Positions 1-4,574 of a DNA stretch of 8,988 nt are shown here, piece by piece. The position numbers and the translations under genes are program-made. Numbering within the stretch: the stretch's first letter is position 1; each line of letters starts with the position of its first letter. The notes beneath the pieces were generated by a model. That model saw only the letters and a program-made list of their open reading frames with translations, was not told where the DNA came from and ran no database searches. Location of the stretch: positions 1-8,988 of the forward strand of contig JAJYGS010000138.1 of NCBI GenBank assembly GCA_021785055.1, read 5' to 3'. This stretch comes from Nitrospirota bacterium. Its GTDB lineage: Bacteria > Nitrospirota > JACRHJ01.

Positions 1-167
1 ATGTAATGGCCCTTCTCGCAGGCGACATAGCCTTGTTCCACCCTGCCGCAGGAGCCGCACGCGAATTCCTTCGGCTCCTGAAAATAGACAATCTTCCCGC
101 CGCAGACGAAACAGCGGTCTTTGTTGATCTCCCCTTTGTCCGTCAATGGACAGCAACAATCAGACAT
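1..167 (-). CDS. Cys-rich zinc-ribbon protein, DUF5714-like (N-terminal 55 residues, cut by window edge)
   Basis: The ATG lies at 167-165 and the frame stays open to base 1, so only 55 residues are visible. They begin MSDCCCP and contain a four-cysteine zinc-ribbon-like pattern: C-F-V-C-G-G-K at residues 19-25, then C-G-S-C-G at 37-41. A Cys and a GHY motif follow at the edge. The order CxxCG, CxxCG, C...GHY resembles the start of DUF5714 proteins, from memory of that family. Their biochemistry is not well defined, so no reaction is assigned. The start is supported by an AAAGGAG ribosome binding site at 183-177. The gene follows the ArsR regulator on the same strand with a 98-bp gap, so co-transcription and control by that regulator are likely but inferred. 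The triple Cys at positions 4-6 is unusual and could bind a metal. Being a Cys-rich protein is certain; the family name is moderately sure. Confidence 0.6.
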   Translation of the reverse strand, partial: MSDCCCPLTDKGEINKDRCFVCGGKIVYFQEPKEFACGSCGRVEQGYVACEKGHY

Positions 168-179
168 AATAAAAAGCTC

Positions 180-197
180 CTTTAATCCGGATTAAAG
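180..197. promoter_or_regulatory. 18-bp perfect palindrome overlapping the ribosome binding site of the DUF5714-like gene
   Basis: The bases read CTTTAATCCGGATTAAAG, a perfect inverted repeat with a CCGG centre. On the minus-strand transcript its distal arm contains the AAAG of the AAAGGAG ribosome binding site, 10-16 nt from the start codon. It could be a protein operator, or an RNA hairpin partly covering the ribosome binding site. With no unpaired loop, an RNA hairpin would have to open its central pairs, so a DNA operator is the simpler reading. Confidence 0.5.
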
Positions 198-265
198 TCA
201 AATGCAGGTCCCTCCATTTCAGTCGGGACGACAGACTAACTGCCGCGCGCAATAAACTGCGCCGC

Positions 266-610
266 TTACAGCGATGCAGCCGTCTTTTTTGTCTGTGCAT
301 GCGGCCTTGTCGGGCAGCATGCCGGCGCCGGCAGAGGATCGTCGTATTTCTTCTTCAAAAGCACGAGTATGTCGATTACGCGCGGGTCCTTAAGGAAGTA
401 GCACCGAAGCTTCCCCTCAACGTAGCAGTCGACCAGGCCCGAACGCCTTAGGATAGACAGATGCTGGGACACGTTGGACTGCCCGACTCCAAGAAGCTCC
501 TCCATGTCCGAGACGCAGAGTATTTCGGTTTCGAGCTTCTGCAGGATTTCAAGCCTCGCCGGATGCGCCACCACTTTTAATAGCTCGGCGGTCTCTCTCA
601 GGCCGTCCAT
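266..610 (-). CDS. ArsR/SmtB-family winged-helix transcriptional repressor
   Basis: This 114-residue protein has the size and order of an ArsR/SmtB repressor. Residues 5-28 form the first helices, including the family-typical AHPARLEIL at 15-23. Residues 45-60 (SNVSQHLSILRRSGLV) are the recognition helix, and the wing follows (VEGKLRCYFL). The helix segment that carries CVC in arsenic-sensing ArsR reads LCVSD here, keeping Cys32 but with Ser at 34. Further cysteines are Cys62, Cys70 and a Cys98-Cys99 pair in the tail. It may therefore sense metal, metalloid or redox state through a different ligand set, or something else. The start is fixed by an AAGGAGG ribosome binding site (626-620) nine bases upstream. 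A strong promoter and an inverted repeat in the 5' leader suggest autoregulation. It is the first gene of a probable operon with the DUF5714-like gene. The family is sure; the inducer is unknown. Confidence 0.9.
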   Translation of the reverse strand: MDGLRETAELLKVVAHPARLEILQKLETEILCVSDMEELLGVGQSNVSQHLSILRRSGLVDCYVEGKLRCYFLKDPRVIDILVLLKKKYDDPLPAPACCPTRPHAQTKKTAASL

Positions 611-623
611 AGAATATGACCTC

Positions 624-654
624 CTTGTAAATCACTATATTAATATATTACAAG
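624..654. promoter_or_regulatory. Candidate ArsR operator: inverted repeat in the arsR leader
   Basis: CTTGTAA at 624-630 and TTACAAG at 648-654 form 7-bp inverted arms around an AT-rich core. The core contains a second perfect 12-bp palindrome, TATATTAATATA, at 636-647. The element lies between the -10 box and the start codon of arsR, and its left arm covers part of the ribosome binding site. AT-rich interrupted palindromes at promoters are typical ArsR/SmtB operators, so an autoregulatory site is likely. This is inference from position. Confidence 0.55.
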
Positions 655-663
655 ATGTGAATA

Positions 664-692
664 TGTATACACGAGAAAGAACCCCGTGTCAA
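664..692 (-). promoter_or_regulatory. Sigma-70-type promoter of arsR
   Basis: Reading on the minus strand, a perfect -35 TTGACA (692-687) is followed by a 17-bp spacer and a -10 TATACA (669-664). This puts the transcript start near 657, just upstream of the inverted repeat and about 47 bases before the arsR ATG. Confidence 0.75.
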
Positions 693-841
693 ATGAAATT
701 TAAGCATGTCCGGCGGAATTTCGCGGCGTAGGTTCGGCTCGTTTTACGGCGGCAGGGGCGGATTTCAGGGCCTCCCGGCGGGTGCCGCGGAGGGCAAAAA
801 TGCCGGGTATTCCGGTTTAAAAAGCCGTTTTAAAAAAACGG

Positions 842-870
842 TTGACTACGGAAGTTCAAGGTGTTATCCT
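842..870 (+). promoter_or_regulatory. Sigma-70-type promoter of a structured RNA or leader
   Basis: A -35 TTGACT (842-847), a 17-bp spacer and a -10 TATCCT (865-870) predict a transcript start near 877. The bases just upstream (about 819-838) are A/T-rich, with runs of A and T resembling an UP element, which fits a strong promoter. No credible protein start follows within the next 200 bases. Confidence 0.6.
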
Positions 871-876
871 GCATAG

Positions 877-971
877 CTGATTTAATACCCACCTTAAGGC
901 TTACAAGGCACTGCTAATGAACGGGAAAATTGAACTTAAGGCGGGCCCTGTATGGCTAAGGGCCCGTTTTT
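877..971 (+). ncRNA. Predicted structured small RNA or attenuator, about 95 nt, family not recognised
   Basis: Between the promoter at 842-870 and the terminator at 942-971 the predicted RNA folds on a long-range stem. Bases 888-898 (CCC-A-CCTTAAG) pair with 935-945 (CTTAAGG-C-GGG), giving ten pairs around one A/C mismatch. The stem encloses a 36-nt loop (899-934). Its 3' strand shares bases 942-945 with the 5' arm of the terminator, so the full stem and the full terminator cannot both form. That is the logic of a transcription attenuator or riboswitch. The exporter gene starts about 150 bases further on and seems to have its own -10 box, so a free-standing small RNA is also possible. I compared it by eye with remembered riboswitch consensus motifs (c-di-GMP, guanidine I and II, fluoride, ZTP, SAM, preQ1) and saw no match. 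It is much shorter than a normal 6S RNA. Confidence 0.5.
942..971 (+). terminator. Intrinsic terminator of the structured RNA
   Basis: CGGGCCC (942-948) and GGGCCCG (960-966) form a perfect 7-bp GC stem with an 11-nt loop. TTTTT (967-971) and further T-rich bases follow, as in a Rho-independent terminator. Confidence 0.8.
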
Positions 972-1048
972 ATTCGTATCCCCGGCGGGGATGCCGGAAA
1001 GGAGGCGTTTATACTTAAAGGGGCAGGATTTATATGGTAACCTGATGC

Positions 1049-1082
1049 GCCAAAAGGGTTTTTGGCTCATGCAGCTTATAAT
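1049..1082 (+). promoter_or_regulatory. Proximal exporter promoter: TATAAT box with an inverted repeat at the -35 position
   Basis: TATAAT at 1077-1082 is a perfect -10 box, but no good -35 hexamer stands 16-18 bp upstream. Instead GCCAAAA (1049-1055) and TTTTGGC (1060-1066) form a 7-bp inverted repeat with a 4-base gap across the -35 region. This suggests a regulator-dependent promoter. Transcription would begin near 1089 and give a 30-base leader that includes the AAGGGAG ribosome binding site at 1101-1107. Confidence 0.45.
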
Positions 1083-1118
1083 GAATCGCGGTCATTATTT
1101 AAGGGAGATGTTTTAAAA

Positions 1119-2633
1119 ATGGGTAAATTGATGCAGTTTCCTCATCCTTACTTTTCCTCGAAGCCGACCTGGAAATGGTTCATCCTTGTCAACGTCTTAA
1201 TCGGCGCCACGATGTCAGCCCTCGACGTCAGCATCGTGAACGTCGCCATGCCGACACTGAAGACCGATTTCAATACCTCCATGGCCACAATAGAGTGGGT
1301 TGCCATGGCTTATATGCTTACGCTTACGGTCTTTTTGCCCTTCTTCGGCAGGCTTGCCGACATGATGGGCCGCTCAAAGCTCTATAATACCGGCTTTGTC
1401 ATATTCACGATAGGTTCGATATTCTGCGGGGCGGCGACATCCGCCATGTTCATAATCCTGGCGCGTATCCTTCAGGCCGTAGGCGCGGGCCTTCTCCAGG
1501 CCAATTCCGTCGCCATAATCACGCAGGCGTTCCCCGGCAACGAACGGGGCAAGGCCATAGGCATACAGGGCGCCGTCCAGGCGATTGCGATGGCAATCGG
1601 GCCCTTCGTCGGTGGTATTCTTATCTCCACAGTGGGCTGGCGGGCAGTGTTCTTTATTAACGTCCCCATCGGCATCATCGGCACCCTTGCGGGCCTCCTC
1701 ATCCTCCCCAGGCAGGAGCAGGCGGGCAAGAAGGAGAAGATCGACTACCTCGGCACGGCGCTTTTCGCCTCAGGCCTTGCGTTTCTCGTGCTGGCTTTTA
1801 ACAACGTCGGGAAGCTCGGCTGGAACTCGACCACCGTCATAGGCTATTTCGTGGCGGCGTGTGTCCTCCTGCCCGCGTTCGCGTTCACGGAGCTCAAGGT
1901 GGAATCCCCGATGATAGACTTGAGGCTCTTCAAGAACTGGACTTTTACCGTCGGGAACATGACCGGCATGCTCTCGTATTACGTCATGTTCGCGGTCCTT
2001 TTCCTGATGCCGTTTTATTTCGAGAACGTGCTTAATTACAGCCCGGCGAAATCCGGCAGCCTTCTTACGCCTATCTCGCTTGCCATGGCCTTCGTGGCCC
2101 CGGTCGCCGGACATATCGCCGACAAGCACGGTGCGAGGGTTATGACGACGGCCGGGATGCTGCTGGCGTCGGTCGCCTGTTTTGCCTTTATGTTCCTTGG
2201 GCCGCAGGCGAGCATCTTCGGCCTGGTCGGCGAGCTTATAATCCTGGGTATCGGCATGGGCATGTTCACCCCGCCCAACAACAGCGCCATCATGGGCGCC
2301 GCCCCGAAGGACAAACTCGGCCTTGCGGGCGGCCTTTTGAACATGATGAGGTCGCTTGGGCTTATCTTCGGCGTGGACATCTCCGGCCTCATCTTTACGA
2401 AACTTGAGCGCAGCAGCCTGGCCGGACAGGGCTTCCCCAACGTTCAGCACGTATTCAGGGAGCCCAGCATACCGCTTGCCGTCAAGGACAGCGCATTCAT
2501 GCACGGCTTCATGATTGTCATGGGCACGCTTCTGCTGCTGACGATAATCTCCACCGTCTTGTCCGTTATGAGGAAGAGCGAGGCAATAGACGCCGAGGCC
2601 GCCGCCGCGGCAAGGGAGCTTGTGGGAGAATAA
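1119..2633 (+). CDS. DHA2-family (EmrB/QacA-type) 14-helix MFS drug exporter
   Basis: This 504-residue inner-membrane protein is a proton-coupled exporter of the major facilitator superfamily. Visible motifs, numbered from the chosen start, are LDVSIVNVAMP (35-45, helix 1 motif D), GRLADMMGR (77-85, motif A), the motif B region with Arg116 in LARILQAVGAG, and motif C around G151-G166 ending GPFVGG. The length and hydrophobic pattern fit 14 helices, the DHA2 arrangement seen in EmrB and QacA. The ATG at 1119 is preferred because AAGGGAG stands 11 bases upstream; an in-frame TTG at 1062 would add 19 non-hydrophobic residues and lies inside the inverted repeat of the promoter. No EmrA-like membrane-fusion partner or outer-membrane channel is adjacent, so it may work alone or with distant partners. 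The substrate cannot be read from sequence. It is a single-gene unit closed by a strong terminator. Confidence 0.93.
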   Translation: MGKLMQFPHPYFSSKPTWKWFILVNVLIGATMSALDVSIVNVAMPTLKTDFNTSMATIEWVAMAYMLTLTVFLPFFGRLADMMGRSKLYNTGFVIFTIGSIFCGAATSAMFIILARILQAVGAGLLQANSVAIITQAFPGNERGKAIGIQGAVQAIAMAIGPFVGGILISTVGWRAVFFINVPIGIIGTLAGLLILPRQEQAGKKEKIDYLGTALFASGLAFLVLAFNNVGKLGWNSTTVIGYFVAACVLLPAFAFTELKVESPMIDLRLFKNWTFTVGNMTGMLSYYVMFAVLFLMPFYFENVLNYSPAKSGSLLTPISLAMAFVAPVAGHIADKHGARVMTTAGMLLASVACFAFMFLGPQASIFGLVGELIILGIGMGMFTPPNNSAIMGAAPKDKLGLAGGLLNMMRSLGLIFGVDISGLIFTKLERSSLAGQGFPNVQHVFREPSIPLAVKDSAFMHGFMIVMGTLLLLTIISTVLSVMRKSEAIDAEAAAAARELVGE

Positions 2634-2655
2634 AAATATCGCCCGTTTAAGGGTT

Positions 2656-2689
2656 AAAGAGGGCCGCCGTTCAGGCGGCCCTCTTTTTT
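2656..2689 (+). terminator. Intrinsic terminator after the MFS exporter
   Basis: GAGGGCCGCC (2659-2668) and GGCGGCCCTC (2674-2683) form a perfect 10-bp stem with a 5-nt loop. It is preceded by AAA and followed by TTTTTT, 25 bases after the exporter stop codon. Confidence 0.95.
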
Positions 2690-2716
2690 GTTTACGCCCG
2701 CCGCCCCGAAAACGGT

Positions 2717-2745
2717 TTTACAGCCGGAGAAATACATATTAAACT
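2717..2745 (+). promoter_or_regulatory. Candidate promoter of the slp-tauE-DUF1634 operon
   Basis: TTTACA (2717-2722), a 17-bp spacer and TAAACT (2740-2745) predict a start near 2752. A small inverted repeat, GACC-ATA-GGTC (2757-2767), lies just downstream of the predicted start and could be a weak operator. The hexamers are imperfect, so this is a moderate call. Confidence 0.4.
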
Positions 2746-2791
2746 TACAGACAAAAGACCATAGGTCATAGATTAAAAATGGGGGTGAGCC

Positions 2792-3346
2792 ATGTCCCTG
2801 AAAAAATTAAGTATATACCTTCTGTCCGGTCTTATTTCTTTAACCCTGGCCTCGTGCGCATATCCCATAGCCCAGAGATACCGGCGGGAAGTAAAGCCCG
2901 GCATTACCTTCGGGAAGGTATACAGAAACCCCGACGCATACAAAGGCGACATGGTGATATGGGGCGGCATGGTTATAAAGACGGTCAACGACGCCAAGGG
3001 CAGCGAGATATACGTCCTTGAAACGCCGCTGCATTACGGGGAACAGCCGGAGCAGATAGAATACTCCCGTGGCCGTTTCATAGCCGGGACGAGGTCTTAC
3101 ATGGACCCGCTGGTATACAGAAAGGGCAGGATGATAACCGTCGCGGGCGAGGTCATAGGTTCAAAGAGTATAACAGAAGACAAAACGGCCTATGCCTACC
3201 CCGTCGTACAGATACGGCAGATTACGCTCTGGAGCCGCAGTTACTACTACCCGTATCCGTATTACCCTTACTATCCCTACGGCTGGTACGGGCCATACTG
3301 GGGCTACGGGTCTTACTGGGGTTACGGGCCATACCGGGACTACTAA
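2792..3346 (+). CDS. slp: Slp-family outer-membrane lipoprotein with Tyr/Trp/Gly-rich tail
   Basis: The 184-residue product has a lipoprotein signal peptide: KK at 4-5, a hydrophobic stretch 6-20 and a lipobox L-A-S-C with Cys22 as the lipidated residue. Position +2 is Ala rather than Asp, so sorting to the outer membrane is expected. Residues about 32-145 match Slp (starvation-inducible lipoprotein) features: a GKVYRNPDAYKGDMVIWGG stretch, a segment on whole-pattern beta strands, and VAGEVIG near 124-130. The molecular role of Slp is poorly known; in Escherichia coli it is linked to starvation and acid stress. The last 34 residues are exceptional, with 16 Tyr and 3 Trp alternating with Pro and Gly. 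GGGGGTGAG just upstream of the ATG is the ribosome binding site. It is the first gene of a probable three-gene operon, 13 bases ahead of the TauE/SafE gene. The family assignment is good; the tail's function is unknown. Confidence 0.85.
   Translation: MSLKKLSIYLLSGLISLTLASCAYPIAQRYRREVKPGITFGKVYRNPDAYKGDMVIWGGMVIKTVNDAKGSEIYVLETPLHYGEQPEQIEYSRGRFIAGTRSYMDPLVYRKGRMITVAGEVIGSKSITEDKTAYAYPVVQIRQITLWSRSYYYPYPYYPYYPYGWYGPYWGYGSYWGYGPYRDY
3296..3331 (+). repeat. 18-bp tandem duplication encoding YWGYGS/YWGYGP in the slp tail
   Basis: Two consecutive 18-bp units starting at 3296 and 3314 differ at only a few bases (TACTGGGGCTACGGG versus TACTGGGGTTACGGG). They encode YWGYGS and YWGYGP. The period is a multiple of three, so copy-number change would leave the frame intact. 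Confidence 0.8.
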
Positions 3347-3359
3347 AGCAAGAGGAAGC

Positions 3360-4196
3360 TTGACTGCGCTTTACACGACACTGCTGATACTGGCCGGCTC
3401 ATTGCTCGCGGGCTTTTTCGGCGCGATGACCGGCCTTGGGGGCGGGGTGATAATCGTCCCCATGCTCACGCTCGCCTTCGGCGTGAACGTTCGCTATGCC
3501 GTGGGGGCATCCCTCGTATCGGTAATCGCGACCTCCTCCGGATCTGCGGCGGCATATGTCCGGGAGGGATATACGAACATACGGGTTGCGATGTTCCTTG
3601 AGATAGCCACGACATTCGGGGCGCTCTTCGGGGCCTTCGTCGCGGCGAGGATTCCAACGGCGGCAATCAGCGTAATCTTCGGGATTGTCCTGATATACTC
3701 GGCATTTCTTTCCAGGCATGCGCCGAGTAAAACCGGGGCGGAAAAGCCCGGCTTCGTCGCGGCAAAACTCAGGATGGACTCCGACTATCCCTCGTCCGAA
3801 GGGCGCACAAGCTACCATGTCGGCAACGTGCCCGCGGGCTTCGGGATAATGTTCGTGGCGGGCGGGCTCTCAGGACTTCTCGGAATCGGCTCCGGAGCCG
3901 TAAAGGTATTGGCGATGGACCGCGCAATGCGGCTCCCGTTCAAGGTGTCCACGACGACGAGCAATTTCATGATAGGCGTGACAGCCGCCGCGAGCGCCGG
4001 GGCATACCTGCACCTTGGCTACATAGACCCCGGCCTTGCGATGCCCGTGATGCTCGGCGTGCTGCTCGGCTCCTGGGTCGGCGCCAAGGCGCTTGTCAGG
4101 ACTAAGTCCGTAAGACTGCGGACTATCTTCAGCATCGTCATTGCCGTCATGGCGATAGAAATGATATATAACGGGATAACGGGGGGCGTGAAATGA
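3360..4196 (+). CDS. TauE/SafE-family membrane permease (putative anion exporter, UPF0721)
   Basis: The product is a 278-residue polytopic inner-membrane protein with the two-repeat layout of TauE/SafE permeases. Repeat 1 has GSLLAGFFGAMTGLGGG (13-29) followed by VP. Repeat 2 has GGLSGLLGIGSG (168-179), followed by a conserved-looking STTTSNFMIG stretch. A hydrophilic loop at about 119-157 separates the halves. Family members are linked to export of sulfite, sulfoacetate or other organosulfur anions, but the substrate here is unknown. The start is taken as TTG at 3360, because the frame upstream only reads through the slp tail in another frame. AGAGGAAG (3351-3358) is the likely ribosome binding site, although its spacing is short. 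The gene begins 13 bases after the slp stop and overlaps the DUF1634 gene by four bases (ATGA), so translational coupling is likely. Family sure; start moderately sure. Confidence 0.88.
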   Translation: MTALYTTLLILAGSLLAGFFGAMTGLGGGVIIVPMLTLAFGVNVRYAVGASLVSVIATSSGSAAAYVREGYTNIRVAMFLEIATTFGALFGAFVAARIPTAAISVIFGIVLIYSAFLSRHAPSKTGAEKPGFVAAKLRMDSDYPSSEGRTSYHVGNVPAGFGIMFVAGGLSGLLGIGSGAVKVLAMDRAMRLPFKVSTTTSNFMIGVTAAASAGAYLHLGYIDPGLAMPVMLGVLLGSWVGAKALVRTKSVRLRTIFSIVIAVMAIEMIYNGITGGVK

Positions 4197-4573
4197 ACGC
4201 GGCTTCCGGAAATAAAAAAGGCCGGATGCAGGAACTGCTCGGGACGCTTTTGATTACGGGCGTCGCCTCGGCGGCGGCGATAGTATTGCTCGGCGGTATA
4301 TCGTATCTGGTTAAATACGGGGCGTTTCATCAGGATTACGGCGTATTCCGTGGGGAGCCTTCGAGCCTCAGGCACCTCGGAGGGATTTTCAGGCTCGCCG
4401 GGTCGCTTGAGAGCCGCGGGATTATCCAGGCGGGCCTTGTAGTTCTCATCGCCACGCCTATTGCGCGGGTGGCGTTCTCGTTTGCGGCTTTCCTCAGGGA
4501 CAGAGACTGGATGTACAGCATATTTACGTTGGTAGTGCTTGCTGCGCTAACGTACAGCCTCGCGGGGAGATAG
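4193..4573 (+). CDS. DUF1634 membrane protein, partner of the TauE/SafE permease
   Basis: This 126-residue protein has three hydrophobic segments, at about 15-40, 77-98 and 108-123. The long linker between the first two contains FRGEPSSLRHLGGIF. Size, topology and the middle motif match DUF1634, whose genes often stand directly beside TauE/SafE permease genes. A role as accessory subunit or regulator of that permease is inferred from this pairing; no activity is established. The start codon overlaps the permease stop in an ATGA, which is the typical mark of translational coupling. Its stop codon (4571-4573) is one base away from the stop codon of the convergent RACo-like gene. There is no room for a dedicated terminator between them. 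Confidence 0.85.
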   Translation: MNAASGNKKGRMQELLGTLLITGVASAAAIVLLGGISYLVKYGAFHQDYGVFRGEPSSLRHLGGIFRLAGSLESRGIIQAGLVVLIATPIARVAFSFAAFLRDRDWMYSIFTLVVLAALTYSLAGR

Positions 4574-4574
4574 C

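Noticed and set aside
706..876. Small plus-strand frame of 56 codons starting MSGGISRRRFGSFYGG
   Set aside because: It has no ribosome binding site, is Gly/Arg/Ser-rich as expected from GC-rich non-coding DNA, and runs through the -35 and -10 boxes of the structured RNA promoter. Not enough support to call a gene.
877..971. 6S RNA identity for the structured RNA
   Set aside because: The predicted transcript is about half the usual 6S length, and I cannot show the long closing stem and central bubble. Kept as unrecognised.
1062..1118. TTG at 1062 as the exporter start
   Set aside because: It lies inside the inverted repeat and upstream of the TATAAT box, with no ribosome binding site. ATG 1119 has AAGGGAG at a proper distance.
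1770..2504. Minus-strand frame of 244 codons inside the MFS exporter
   Set aside because: Charged, Arg/His/Glu-rich shadow of transmembrane coding sequence; the plus-strand exporter has clear family motifs.
3192..3359. N-terminal extension of the TauE/SafE frame by 56 residues
   Set aside because: The extension is the out-of-frame reading of the slp tail (Thr/Gly-rich) and is not a plausible permease N-terminus. The TTG at 3360 begins just before the first membrane helix.
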